Assembly: GCF_940670685.1 (NCBI RefSeq)
Contig: NZ_OW711693.1
Span: forward strand, 1,984,001-2,048,000
Direction of reading: 5' to 3'
DNA length: 64,000 nucleotides
Source of the DNA: Anaeropeptidivorans aminofermentans
GTDB taxonomy: Bacteria; Bacillota; Clostridia; Lachnospirales; UBA5962
Part shown: one piece after another, positions 42,935 to 51,599 of the stretch
Layout of the letters: each line of letters starts with the position of its first letter
How positions within the stretch are numbered: position 1 is the stretch's first letter
Translations under genes and position numbers: made by a program
The notes under the pieces: generated by a model
Told to the model about the DNA's origin: nothing
The model's database searches: none
What the model saw: the letters and a program-made list of their open reading frames with translations, nothing else

Positions 42935-43072
42935 ATATTAAATTTCTTATAAAGAAGTAACAAAGACCTATGCACTATAAACTTAAAAACATGGATTTCC
43001 TTTGGAAACGGTATATTTTTGACTCTATGTAAATATACGGTTTTGTTACTGTTTTACTTTAAATTGACTGTA
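42935..43072. repeat. Family A MITE-like repeat, copy 4
   Basis: Ends are TATTAAATTTCTTATAAAGAAGTAAC and GTTACTGTTTTACTTTAAATTGACTGTA. The interior is ATGGATTTCCTTTGGAAACGGTATATTTTTGA. About 138 bp, the standard length. It lies between the LysR gene and rluB, which converge. Confidence 0.8.
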
Positions 43073-43112
43073 ATCATACTTTATTATCTGCCGTTTATGC
43101 CTTATGCGCAGA

Positions 43113-43823
43113 TTAAATCCGTTTAAGGTATCCGATTTCCTTTTGTGAAAGGGATCTGTATTCCCCTTCCTTTATATTAGAAAGAACTATTTCTCCTATG
43201 GCAGTCCTTTTAAGCTCTATCACAAAATGCCCTATGGCTTCACACATTCTTCTTACCTGCCGATTTTTGCCTTCTCTTATCTTTATTTCCAAAACAGCAT
43301 TTGGCCCTTTTGTTTCAATTATTTTCACCTTCGCGGGGGCTGTAGTAAATTCCTCAAGCTTGATGCCTTTTTTTAGCTTATCAAGCTTATCATTGGAAGG
43401 AATGCCTCTTACCAAAGCCACATAAGTCTTTTCGACATTATGTTTAGGATGCGTAAGTTTATATGTAAGCTCACCGTCATTTGTAATAATTAAGAGCCCG
43501 CTGGTATCATAATCAAGCCTTCCCACGGGGAAAAGCCTGTTTTCTGTATCTATCAGTTCCAGGATGCTTTTTCTTCCGAATTGGTCCTTTACAGTAGTAA
43601 TATAACCCTTGGGTTTATGAAGGAGCAGATACTCAAGCTCTTCCGATTTTTTTACTTCCTTATTATTAAATAATACGACATCCTTACTTTCATCAATTTT
43701 AAGTCCAAGCTCCGTAACGGTAGCTCCGTTTACTTTAACTTTCCCTTCTTTTATAAGCTCCTCGGCCTTGCGCCTTGAAGCAATACCGCTGTCGGCTAAA
43801 AATTTTTGAAGCCTTATAAGCAT
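43113..43823 (-). CDS. rluB: Pseudouridine synthase of the RsuA/RluB family
   Basis: The product has 236 residues. The N-terminal S4 RNA-binding domain is LIRLQKFLADSGIASRRKAEELIKEGKV. The catalytic domain follows, with Asp in FPVGRLDYDTSGLLIITNDGEL, LTHPKHNVEKTYVA and REGKNRQVRRMCEAIGH. It converts a uridine in 23S rRNA helix 90 (RluB) or in 16S (RsuA). The choice of RluB rests on the neighbourhood with scpA, scpB and a D,D-carboxypeptidase, as in Bacillus. AGGAGGA precedes the ATG. Confidence 0.9.
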   Translation of the reverse strand: MLIRLQKFLADSGIASRRKAEELIKEGKVKVNGATVTELGLKIDESKDVVLFNNKEVKKSEELEYLLLHKPKGYITTVKDQFGRKSILELIDTENRLFPVGRLDYDTSGLLIITNDGELTYKLTHPKHNVEKTYVALVRGIPSNDKLDKLKKGIKLEEFTTAPAKVKIIETKGPNAVLEIKIREGKNRQVRRMCEAIGHFVIELKRTAIGEIVLSNIKEGEYRSLSQKEIGYLKRI

Positions 43824-43858
43824 ATTTATCCTCCTGAATGAAATAAGCCAAGAATCAG

Positions 43859-43902
43859 TTTAAAGAAGTAACAAAAGGATATCCTTTTGTTACTTCTTAT
43901 TA
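43859..43902. repeat. Minimal family A palindrome, copy 5
   Basis: AAAGAAGTAACAAAAGGAT and ATCCTTTTGTTACTTCTT form an almost perfect 19-bp inverted repeat. It is equivalent to the outer stem of family A with the middle deleted. It lies 36 bases upstream of rluB. Confidence 0.6.
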
Positions 43903-43934
43903 TAATAAAAAGTCACGAACTTAGAAAGTGACGA

Positions 43935-44064
43935 TTATGGTAAATTTCAAATTAAACAGTAATAAAAATCGTATGTTTTGAATGGCTTAACATAGGGGTT
44001 TTATATGTTTAAGCCGTTTATGAAAAATAGATTTTTATTACATCCTTGGGTGAAATTTACTATA
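43935..44064. repeat. Family A MITE-like repeat, copy 6
   Basis: Ends are TATGGTAAATTTCAAATTAAAC and GGGTGAAATTTACTATA. The middle GGCTTAACATAGG..TATGTTTAAGCC is shared with 15200 and 48775. About 130 bp. It ends 37 bases beyond the carboxypeptidase stop. Confidence 0.8.
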
Positions 44065-44100
44065 GATTGCAAAACAGTCCAAATTCCATCGTAAGATTAA

Positions 44101-45261
44101 TTATACATCCTCTGGCGTTAACTCGCTTCCGGCCATATTAAGCCAGTTGGTTATAATCTTTTTAATTGATGTTTCAAAGTCATGCCTTTCTGCTGATTCA
44201 GTGGTTTTAATATCAATCTGTTTAATCAGTTCATTGCCAAGATATATATTAGCATAACCTAAAACCTCATCTTTAGCAACAGGGGCTTCAATTGTCAAAG
44301 GAATATCAATGTCTATGTGAATTGCATTCTTTTCTTCCTCTGTAATAGGAATTGTAAAGTCCTCTGTAATATAAAGGCCGATGTCTTCTTTTCTTGACCT
44401 TGTTACATTTACTTTATCAGAAATAACCCCTTCCTTTATAATATTCTCATAATGATATTTTTCAAATCCATAACTTAATATTCTTTTGGTATCAATCCAT
44501 TTCTGTTCTTTCCCCTGGGTGCCCCAGCCGCTGGCAAGAACGACGGAAATCAGCTGCATATCCCCTCTTTTGGCTGAACCTACGAAGCAATGGCCGGCTT
44601 TTCCTGTAAATCCCGTTTTTACTCCGTTGGCTCCCTGGAATTCATTCAGCAGCCTATTTTTATTATACAAATCATATGACCGCAAATTGCTTTTCGCCGT
44701 ATACGAAGATGTGTTTATTATTTCATTAAATTTTTCGTTTTTAAGAGCATAACTTGTAATCAAAGCCAAGTCATAGGCTGTCGAATGGTGGTCCCCTGCG
44801 TCAAGGCCGTTTGGGGTTTCAAAGACCGTATCCTTTGCGCCAAGGCTTTTTGCCTTTTCAGTCATTTGATTGCAAAAGGACGCTACGTCTCCTGAAATAT
44901 GCTCGGCTATGGCAACTGCCGAATCGTTATAAGATTGAAGCATAAGCGCATAAAGCAAATCCCTTAAAGTAATTTCTTCACCGGCAGATAAATGCATTTT
45001 AACCTCCGGTGCTAAAGCGGCCTTTTTCGAAACGGTAACTTTGTCGTCAAGGTTTCCGTTTTCCAAGGCTACTATTGCAGTCATTATTTTAGTGGTTGAA
45101 GCCATGGCCAAAGGCGCTTTGGAATTTTTCTCCCATAATACCCTTCCCGTTTCAAAATCCATTAATATTGCTCCATGGGCGGATACTTTTATTTCTTCTT
45201 CCGCAAATGCAGTAAGCGGCAGAAGGATTGCCAATATAAAAGAAAAAATTATTTTTTTCAT
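44101..45261 (-). CDS. D-alanyl-D-alanine carboxypeptidase (DacF/DacB type, S11)
   Basis: The product has 386 residues. It has a signal peptide (MKKIIFSFILAILLPLTAFA). The active site is SxxK in PLAMASTTKIMTAIVAL, SxN in LQSYNDSAVAIAEHI and KTG in ANGVKTGFTGKAGH. The C-terminal beta domain of about 110 residues is typical of low-molecular-weight PBPs. It trims stem peptides. Family members next to scpAB/rluB in Firmicutes act in the spore cortex (DacB) or the forespore (DacF), so a sporulation role is likely. The exact symbol is left open. Confidence 0.93.
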   Translation of the reverse strand: MKKIIFSFILAILLPLTAFAEEEIKVSAHGAILMDFETGRVLWEKNSKAPLAMASTTKIMTAIVALENGNLDDKVTVSKKAALAPEVKMHLSAGEEITLRDLLYALMLQSYNDSAVAIAEHISGDVASFCNQMTEKAKSLGAKDTVFETPNGLDAGDHHSTAYDLALITSYALKNEKFNEIINTSSYTAKSNLRSYDLYNKNRLLNEFQGANGVKTGFTGKAGHCFVGSAKRGDMQLISVVLASGWGTQGKEQKWIDTKRILSYGFEKYHYENIIKEGVISDKVNVTRSRKEDIGLYITEDFTIPITEEEKNAIHIDIDIPLTIEAPVAKDEVLGYANIYLGNELIKQIDIKTTESAERHDFETSIKKIITNWLNMAGSELTPEDV

Positions 45262-45298
45262 AAAATCCCCTCAAATCTTTTTATTAATAAGCATCTTT

Positions 45299-45436
45299 TA
45301 TAGTGAATTCAAAGTGAAACAGTAACAAAACCGTATATTCACGCAAACTCAAAATATACTGTTTCCGAAGAAAATCTATATTTTTGAGTCTATAGTAAAT
45401 AGTTTCTTGTTACTTCTTTATGAGAAACTTACTATA
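45299..45436. repeat. Family A MITE-like repeat, copy 7
   Basis: Ends are TATAGTGAATTCAAAGTGAAAC and GAGAAACTTACTATA. The body shares GTATATTCACG, CTGTTTCCGAAGAAAATC and TTGTTACTTCTTTATG with 55824. 138 bp. Confidence 0.8.
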
Positions 45437-45504
45437 TAAATAAAAATAAATTCCTATATATTCTTAGCGGTATTGAATTCAAATATGCAAATAAAGCAAA
45501 ACAA

Positions 45505-45580
45505 CTTTAAGGCAGTAACAAAAACCTATTTTCATAAGCGGCTTAAATATATAAAGACGCTATATTTAGGCCATTCATAG
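45505..45580. repeat. Partial family A repeat, copy 8
   Basis: TTTAAGGCAGTAACAAAAACCTATTTT.. with the stem GCGGCTTAAATATATAAAG/..TATATTTAGGCC. It matches half of the copy at 15200. Confidence 0.55.
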
Positions 45581-45621
45581 TCAACAAACTTGAAAAGAAG
45601 ATTTCCGACTATAAAAGAATG

Positions 45622-45728
45622 TATAGTAAATTTGCTTTTCTTCCGCAGTGAGGAACGGGCTCCAAGAAGTCATAAAATCAAGGAAAAGCAAGTTTACAAC
45701 CCTACTGTTTTACTTTCATTCGAGTATA
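45622..45728. repeat. Family B MITE-like repeat, copy 2
   Basis: TATAGTAAATTTGCTTTTC .. GGAACGGGCTCCAAGAAGTC .. CATTCGAGTATA. It is the inverse of the copies at 20789 and 58309. Between 45729 and 45897 nothing further is recognised. Confidence 0.78.
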
Positions 45729-45897
45729 AATCTGAAACACTTTTAAAGTAACTGTAAGTTCGAGGAAAAAAACAGAAATGTTGGATGCTCTTTGAGTGTT
45801 TTTAATGAAAAAATTACTTTTTCAGGCGAAATAAACTAAGATTTGGCGTTTCAAAACATGCTGTACTGTTATTAACTTTTTTCACTATAATAAACAA

Positions 45898-46654
45898 AAT
45901 CATGACCACCCTTAAAAGGGTGGTTTGAGCTAGGCCTGTAAGGCCTTGTTACCGGCCAGCATCTCAAGATGCTAGCTTTCACTTAAGTTCAAGCCCCTAT
46001 GCCCTTGCCTCTTTTGCTTAGCCCTTAAGGGCTATTTGTATTACCAGCTAACCCCTAAAGGGGTCTTCATATTCTTTGACACTCAGCTTATCTAGAGCAA
46101 TGTCATGTTGCTCTTATTCTCTGATGTATTTCTGGATGGTAGCTTCGTTCAGTCCTACCGTACTGACATAATAGCCAACTGACCAAAAATGCCGATTCCC
46201 AAACTTGTACTTCAAATTTGCATGTCGATCGAAAATCATCAGGGCACTTTTCCCTTTTAGATATCCCATAAAACTTGAAATGCTGATCTTTGGTGGAATG
46301 CTCACTAACATATGCACATGATCTGGCATCAGGTGACCTTCGATCAGTTCTACGCCTTTGTAGCCGCATAACTCTCGAAGAATTTTCCCAATCGACTCTC
46401 GATATTGATTGAAGATGATTTTACGTCTATACTTTGGAGTGAACACAATGTGATATTTGCACATCCACTTTGTGTGGGACAAACTATTATGTTGGTTTGC
46501 CATTGAAACACCTTTCCTTTCTGCATAGTGGCTTGAACACTCACTATTCTATTGGAAAGGTGTTTCTTGTGGTAGAACCTTTTGGTCCTCTACCCGCATA
46601 GCGGGTAGTTTTTTGTTTCGCACGCTATGCGAGCTCAACTGGCTTAAGCCATAA
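45898..46654 (-). mobile_element. IS200-type insertion sequence, copy 3 (same type as copy 2)
   Basis: It is the reverse complement of 3275-4031 over the full 757 bp, with very few differences seen: a C-to-T change making a stop in tnpA and GCCAGC to GCTAGC in the right end. It sits directly behind the scpB terminator. Confidence 0.88.
46114..46503 (-). pseudogene. tnpA: TnpA transposase truncated by a nonsense mutation
   Basis: It is identical to the 151-residue transposase at 3426 up to residue 129 (KYIRE). Then codon 130 CAA has become TAA, removing the last 22 residues. HUH (His62/His64) and Tyr126 remain, but the C-terminal helix that carries the Tyr is cut right after it, so activity is doubtful. 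The coding sequence beyond the stop is otherwise intact, so the change is recent. Confidence 0.88.
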
Positions 46655-46658
46655 TAAA

Positions 46659-46683
46659 AAAGCCATGGTTAACCATAGCTTTA
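46659..46683 (-). terminator. Terminator of the scpAB operon
   Basis: AAAGCCATGGTTA pairs with AACCATAGCTTT, with the minus-strand T tract (positions 46655-46660) touching the IS200 boundary at 46654. Confidence 0.75.
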
Positions 46684-46694
46684 TATTTGACATA

Positions 46695-47228
46695 TTAATT
46701 TTCTTCTTCGTTATTTTCTATTATGGGAAGCTCTCTGATATCTTTATAGCCGAAATGTTTTAAAAATTCATTTGAGGTTCCGAAAAGAATAGGCTTTCCG
46801 GGACTGTCTTTTCTTCCCAATTCCTCAATAAGCCCGTATTCCATAAGCTTATTGACGGCATGCTCAGCGCTGACGCCTCTGATATCCTCTATTTCCGATT
46901 TTGTTACAGGCTGTCTGTAGGCAATGATTGCCAAAGTTTCCAAAAGGGACTGAGTCAAGGTTTTTTTAGAGGATAAATTCAGGGCTTTTGTTATATACTC
47001 ATAATATTCGCTGTTGGTACACATTTGATAGGAGTTATTAATTTCTATAATTTGTATGCCTCTTTTTTCATTATGGTATTTATCTGAAAGACCCTTTATT
47101 ATTCTTGCGGCGGTTTTTTCGTCAATTTCAAGGCTTTGAGAAATCCTCGTAAGACTCATCTCAGAACCGCAGGCAAATAAGATAGCTTCTATACAGGATT
47201 CTATTTTTGCTATATTCAAATCAATCAC
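46695..47228 (-). CDS. scpB: Segregation and condensation protein B
   Basis: The product has 177 residues. Two winged helices are recognisable by IEAILFACGSEMSLTRISQSLEI at the start and SLLETLAIIAYRQPVTKSEIEDIRGVSAEHAVNKLMEYGLIEELGRKDSPGKPILFGTS, the family signature. ScpB dimers bind ScpA in the SMC condensin. It lies 52 bases after scpA. Confidence 0.95.
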   Translation of the reverse strand: MIDLNIAKIESCIEAILFACGSEMSLTRISQSLEIDEKTAARIIKGLSDKYHNEKRGIQIIEINNSYQMCTNSEYYEYITKALNLSSKKTLTQSLLETLAIIAYRQPVTKSEIEDIRGVSAEHAVNKLMEYGLIEELGRKDSPGKPILFGTSNEFLKHFGYKDIRELPIIENNEEEN

Positions 47229-47280
47229 CTTTTAAAATATAGAGAATGTATTAAACCGAAACCGGACATAATTTTTATAT

Positions 47281-48021
47281 TTAGTAAACCGATATAAATA
47301 TTTTATCAAATGTTTTATCTTGATTTACCTTCACTTCTTTTTGTTTTATAAGCTCCAAAAGAGCCAAAAAAGTAACCACAACTTCCATTTTTTCCGTATC
47401 GTCTTGAAATATTTCTTTGAACTCAAATTTCTTCTTTTTATGGAGCATATTTTGAATTGCCTGTATTTTTTCTTCTATAGTAAAGCTATCTCTTTTTATG
47501 GAACCGAAGGAGCTTCTTATTTTATCTACCTTAAGCTCTTTTCTGTTTAAAACGTCTTCAAAGATACGATATAGGGTGTCCATACTGACACCGCTAAGTA
47601 TTTCTTCAGTGTCTATGCTCTTAAGGTCCATGAGATTTTTTATTTCTTCATCGGTTTCTTTGAAAATCAAATTGCCTTCGGATAAAAATCTATTTTTTAA
47701 TACTTCGGAAATTTCCTTAAACCGCTTATATTCTAAAAGCTTTTTAACAAGCTCTTCCCTTGGGTCTGTTTCTTCGTCCTCTTCTGCTTTTAAAGAAGGA
47801 AGCAGCAGCTTTGATTTTATTTCCAGAAGGCTTGAAGCCATAACAAGAAAACTGCTCATGGAATCCATATCGTAGGGGAATTTTTGAATATAGTCAATAT
47901 ATTGATCCGCAAGCTCTGCTATGGGAATATCATATATGTCAATTTCATTTTTCTCAATAAGGTGATATAAAAGCTCCATAGGGCCTTCAAACACTTCAAG
48001 CTTTACATTAATTTCCTTCAA
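47281..48021 (-). CDS. scpA: Segregation and condensation protein A (kleisin)
   Basis: The product has 246 residues. The N-terminal VKLEVFEGPMELLYHLIEKNEIDIYDIPIAELADQYIDYI binds the SMC neck. A charged middle follows, and the C-terminal winged helix (VVVTFLALLELIKQKEVKVNQ) binds the SMC head. It is the kleisin linking SMC and ScpB for chromosome segregation. It lies 11 bases after the M50-like gene. Confidence 0.95.
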   Translation of the reverse strand: MKEINVKLEVFEGPMELLYHLIEKNEIDIYDIPIAELADQYIDYIQKFPYDMDSMSSFLVMASSLLEIKSKLLLPSLKAEEDEETDPREELVKKLLEYKRFKEISEVLKNRFLSEGNLIFKETDEEIKNLMDLKSIDTEEILSGVSMDTLYRIFEDVLNRKELKVDKIRSSFGSIKRDSFTIEEKIQAIQNMLHKKKKFEFKEIFQDDTEKMEVVVTFLALLELIKQKEVKVNQDKTFDKIFISVY

Positions 48022-48032
48022 AGGAACCCTCC

Positions 48033-48623
48033 TTAAAAGCCAAAGCTTAAAAGAATTTTACATACAGGGTCAATAACAGCAGGGACTATCCCCCAGAGAA
48101 TCAGCATGATTAAAAGCATTTGATATATTTTTTCATTGTTTGCCATTCTTATGGCCTTGTCGGGGCTTCTTAAAACGGCAAATACCTTAGCTCCGTCAAG
48201 GGGATAAACAGGTATAATATTGAAAAGGGCATTTCTTATATTTAACACTGCAAAAGTATAGAGTATTGTATATAAAGTATTATCTTTTATAATGCCTAAA
48301 AAGAAACCTATCAGCATTCCTATAAAGAGGTTTATTAATGAAGGAATCGTATAAGTCAAAAGAGTGCCTTTTTTTCTGTCTTTATAATATATAGAAGCCG
48401 TTTCAACAGGGTTTCCCCAGCCAAAACCCCAAACAGTCATAATAATAAGGCCGATAGGTTCTATATGCTTAAGGGGATTGAGCGTAAGCCTCCCGTCTCT
48501 TTTCGGAAGGGGGTCCCCAAGTTTAGCGCTGATAAATGCTTTGCTTGCTTCGTGTATGGTAAATACAAGAATTCCGCATAAAAGATATAATAAAAGAATG
48601 AATAAATTAAAGCCGTATAACAT
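48033..48623 (-). CDS. Site-2-protease-like (M50) membrane protein with altered zinc motif
   Basis: The product has 196 residues with about five membrane helices. Strong M50 subfamily blocks are present: GDPLPKRDGRLTLNPLKHIEPIGLI, WGFGWGNPVE and NIIPVYPLDGAKVF (the third ligand Asp). The expected HExxH appears as FTIHEASKAF: the first His and Glu are kept but the second His is Lys. The DNA reads clearly through this point. The protein may therefore be a non-catalytic homologue. It is the first gene of the scpA-scpB unit. Confidence 0.85.
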   Translation of the reverse strand: MLYGFNLFILLLYLLCGILVFTIHEASKAFISAKLGDPLPKRDGRLTLNPLKHIEPIGLIIMTVWGFGWGNPVETASIYYKDRKKGTLLTYTIPSLINLFIGMLIGFFLGIIKDNTLYTILYTFAVLNIRNALFNIIPVYPLDGAKVFAVLRSPDKAIRMANNEKIYQMLLIMLILWGIVPAVIDPVCKILLSFGF

Positions 48624-48774
48624 TGAAATCCTCCGTCCCTATAGTCTTTAACAAGATTAAAGCTTGGCTTATTATAATATATACTATTTTCCTTTCTTTT
48701 ACAATCAGTACATATAAATATACGGCAAAAAATCATAAACGGATTATAGGATTTAAGAAAATAAAATATAACTT

Positions 48775-48904
48775 TATAGTAAATTTCACAGAAGGAAGCA
48801 GTAAAAATCTATTTTTTATAAACGGCTTAAACATATAGAATCGCTATGTTTAAGCCATTCAAAATATATGATTTTTATTACTGTTTCATTTGAAATTTAC
48901 GATA
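48775..48904. repeat. Family A MITE-like repeat, copy 9
   Basis: Ends are TATAGTAAATTTCACAGAAG and TTTGAAATTTACGATA. The stem GGCTTAAACATATAG/..CTATGTTTAAGCC is shared with 43935. 130 bp. Confidence 0.8.
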
Positions 48905-49020
48905 CACCGCAAATCCGAACCACCGCTTCTTAAATTCACAGAATATCTTGCCATCATATCTGTCCAAATTGGATTCAAATACTATTTACGGCGTTTTAAT
49001 CTTACGGTATTTTGTGGAGC

Positions 49021-49128
49021 AAAGATTCTTATTGCTTTTTTTCCGTAGTAAGAAACAGTCTCCAAGAAGGCATAAAATTAAGGAAAAGAAAATTTACAAC
49101 CTTATTATTTTACATTCATTCGTGTATA
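49021..49128. repeat. Family B MITE-like repeat, copy 3 (degenerate)
   Basis: TTGCTTTTTTCCGTAGTAAG .. CAGTCTCCAAGAAGGCATAAAA .. CATTCGTGTATA resembles 45622-45728 with many changes. Between 48905 and 49020 a stretch like 35170-35200 is seen (TTCACAGAATATCTTG). Confidence 0.6.
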
Positions 49129-49213
49129 TTCTATGCCCTCTAAAGCCAAAGACTTACAGCGGAATAAAAGCAAATTGATTAGAGGCTTTTTAAACGCCCC
49201 TGCTATAATAATA

Positions 49214-49251
49214 AAAGGCTCTTAAAGGTGCAAGCCTTATAAAGAGCCTTT
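49214..49251 (+). terminator. Terminator-type hairpin before IS200 copy 4
   Basis: AAAGGCTCTT pairs with AAGAGCCTTT around an 18-base loop. The sequence ATTG follows immediately, as at copies 1 and 5. Confidence 0.7.
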
Positions 49252-49998
49252 ATTGTTTGTTAAAGGAAAACCACGGGCTAGGCCCGTGGTTCAAAAGAGG
49301 CGGAAGCCGATGAGTAGAAAAAAAGAACTCCTTCATTTAAAATAAGTGCAGGTTTGCCGACCGCACAAGAAAAATGAAGGAGTGCATTCAAGAATGAATG
49401 ACGTAAACAGTTTAGCCCATACAAAATGGAATTGCAAGTATCACATAGTGTTTGCACCCAAATATCGTAGGCAGGTAATCTATGGAAAGATAAAAGCAGA
49501 TGTAGGAGAAATCTTAAGGAAACTGTGCAGTCACAAAGGAGTAGAGATACATGAAGCAAATGCGTGTCCAGATCATATACACATGCTGGTCAGTATACCG
49601 CCTAAGTTAAGTGTATCCAGTTTCATGGGATATCTCAAAGGAAAAAGTTCACTGATGATCTTCGACCGACATGCAAGTATGAAGTATAAGTATGGAAACA
49701 GACAGTTCTGGTGCAAGGGATATTACGTAGATACAGTGGGCCACAACAAAAAAGTAATAGCAGAGTATATTCGTAATCAACTGCAAGATGACATAGCAGG
49801 GGACCAAATGACGCTTAAAGAATATGTTGACCCGTTTACGGGTGACAAGAATGCCAAGGCATAAATAAGGCCGCCCCTTTAGGGGCAGCCTGAGAAAAAT
49901 ATGCGGTTGGCAAATCCTTCAATGAGCCTTTAGGCTCTGCCAGTATCATACCCTTACAGGGTTTGTTCATGCCACCCGTTGTCACGGGTGGTCATGAC
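49252..49998 (+). mobile_element. IS200-type insertion sequence, copy 4 (third type)
   Basis: Left hairpin AACCACGGGC/GCCCGTGGTT (49269-49292) and right hairpin CCACCCGT/ACGGGTGG (49972-49991) followed by TCATGAC. Only tnpA is present. The borders are estimated, since no second copy is in the window. Confidence 0.75.
49394..49864 (+). CDS. tnpA: IS200/IS605-family transposase TnpA
   Basis: The product has 156 residues from ATG 49394. HUH is in PDHIHMLVSIPP, and the Tyr helix is AEYIRNQLQDD. The FDRHASMKYKYGNRQFW core is present. GAAGGAG at 49376-49382 is the ribosome site. It lies inside ATGAAGGAGT (49374-49383), which pairs perfectly with ACTCCTTCAT (49327-49336), so translation is likely repressed. 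An upstream in-frame ATG at 49346 lies in that stem and is not preferred. It is closest to the copy-1 transposase. Confidence 0.92.
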   Translation: MNDVNSLAHTKWNCKYHIVFAPKYRRQVIYGKIKADVGEILRKLCSHKGVEIHEANACPDHIHMLVSIPPKLSVSSFMGYLKGKSSLMIFDRHASMKYKYGNRQFWCKGYYVDTVGHNKKVIAEYIRNQLQDDIAGDQMTLKEYVDPFTGDKNAKA

Positions 49999-50018
49999 TA
50001 TCTAAATAATTTATATAT

Positions 50019-51329
50019 TTACAGCTTTCCCCAAACTTTAAGATACTCTTCTTTTGTCATAAGGGGTTTGAAATTTGCCTTTACCTCAATGGCTTTTTCA
50101 GCCTCTCCGTAGAGCAGGTCTATAGCCGTCATAGCAAGGCATTTGGCGGCGCCAATATAAGCCAGTTCTTTATCGCTTATTTCATAATTTGAGCTGTGGC
50201 CTACGCCTGTTATGCCAAATATTCTCGACTGCATTGTAGGCATAATATAAGATACGTCTCCTGCGTCTGTAGAGCCTGACATATGGGCCCCTTCGTATTC
50301 AACCTTATCTTTTCCGAAAAGGTCTATCATGTTTTCATACATTATATCCATCAGGTCATAATTTAAGTTCATAGGCAAATATCCCGGAAGGTCTGTAATT
50401 ACGGTTTCGGCCCCTACTGCGTCTCCGCCGGCTTTAAATGCCCTTGAAACCTTCTTGTCGGCGTCTATAATGGCTTCCATGTTAGCGCCTCTTATATAAG
50501 TCTCTATTCTTACATCTGCAGGAACGACATTAACCAAATCCCCGCCCTTTGTGATAATCGGGTGTACCCTGATGCTGTCTTTATCCTGAAATGTTTCTCT
50601 TTGCATATGTACTGCCGTAAGGCCTAAGGTTGCGGCATTTAAGGCATTTATACCAAGGTGGGGCGCACCGCCTGAATGAGCTTCCTTCCCTATATATCTG
50701 ATAAGCTTGCCCATGAAGCCATTGTTACCGGCGTTGGGTATTCCGCATAATCCTCTTGCATCATTAGGGGTTGAGTGCTGCATAATCATCATATCGATAT
50801 CGTCCATTGCGCCGAGCTTGATAAATTCCTGCTTTCCTCCGAGGAAATGAATTTTCCCCTGCTTTTTAAGCTCATTTCTATACTCTATTTCAACATATTC
50901 TTCCGCAGGAACTGCCATAAGAACAATATCTCCTGAAAGCTCCTCCATAATTCCTGTGTTCTGGAAAGCGTAAGCAACACCCATAAGAGCTGCAATCATG
51001 CAATTATGCCCGCAGGAATGAGCGGCCCCTGTAATTTTGTCGGCGCATCTATGTTCTGGGGCGACAACGGCATCAAGCTCTCCCATTACGGCAAGCCTGG
51101 CATTTGATTTTTTGCCCTTCAAAGGAGCAACGATACCTGTAATTGCTACTTCGCTTTCATATTTAAGACCGATTTCATCCATCGCTTTTTTAACCTTTTC
51201 GGCGGTCTTAAACTCTTTATAGCCTAGTTCCGGTTCTGCAAAAATAGAATCTCCAATTTCGATAACTTTTTCTCGATTTTTGTCGATTGCCTCACATGCC
51301 ATTCTTTTTAATTCTTCTCTTGATGCCAT
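50019..51329 (-). CDS. M20 family amidohydrolase (AbgB-like)
   Basis: The product has 436 residues. It has the M20D layout: IFAEPELGYKEFKTAEKV, AVMGELDAVV, the metal Cys/His in GAAHSCGHNCMIAALMG, Glu residues in AVPAEEYVEI, and His in RIFGITGVGHSSNYEI. The dimerisation domain (KEAHSGGAPHLGINALNAA) is in the middle. Such enzymes cleave aminobenzoyl-glutamate, N-acyl amino acids or similar amides. The true substrate is unknown. There is no transporter next to it. AAGGGGGAT precedes the ATG. Confidence 0.9.
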   Translation of the reverse strand: MASREELKRMACEAIDKNREKVIEIGDSIFAEPELGYKEFKTAEKVKKAMDEIGLKYESEVAITGIVAPLKGKKSNARLAVMGELDAVVAPEHRCADKITGAAHSCGHNCMIAALMGVAYAFQNTGIMEELSGDIVLMAVPAEEYVEIEYRNELKKQGKIHFLGGKQEFIKLGAMDDIDMMIMQHSTPNDARGLCGIPNAGNNGFMGKLIRYIGKEAHSGGAPHLGINALNAATLGLTAVHMQRETFQDKDSIRVHPIITKGGDLVNVVPADVRIETYIRGANMEAIIDADKKVSRAFKAGGDAVGAETVITDLPGYLPMNLNYDLMDIMYENMIDLFGKDKVEYEGAHMSGSTDAGDVSYIMPTMQSRIFGITGVGHSSNYEISDKELAYIGAAKCLAMTAIDLLYGEAEKAIEVKANFKPLMTKEEYLKVWGKL

Positions 51330-51599
51330 AATATCCCCCTTTTTAATATAATAGATTTTCCAGCTGCCGACTTACCATTATTTTACTTTTTTTGAGTATA
51401 TCATAATGCAGTATATAGTGTCAATGAACCCAAGGCCAAGCTTATATGAAATATTTTATATAAAAACCCCTCACTTCTTTGTGTAATTTTGGTATTAATA
51501 TAATACTTATATAATCAAAATGAATTATTGGATATACGAATATATATTTGATATGGTATACTATATTTACTTATGAAAATATAAATTTGGAGGAAGAAC

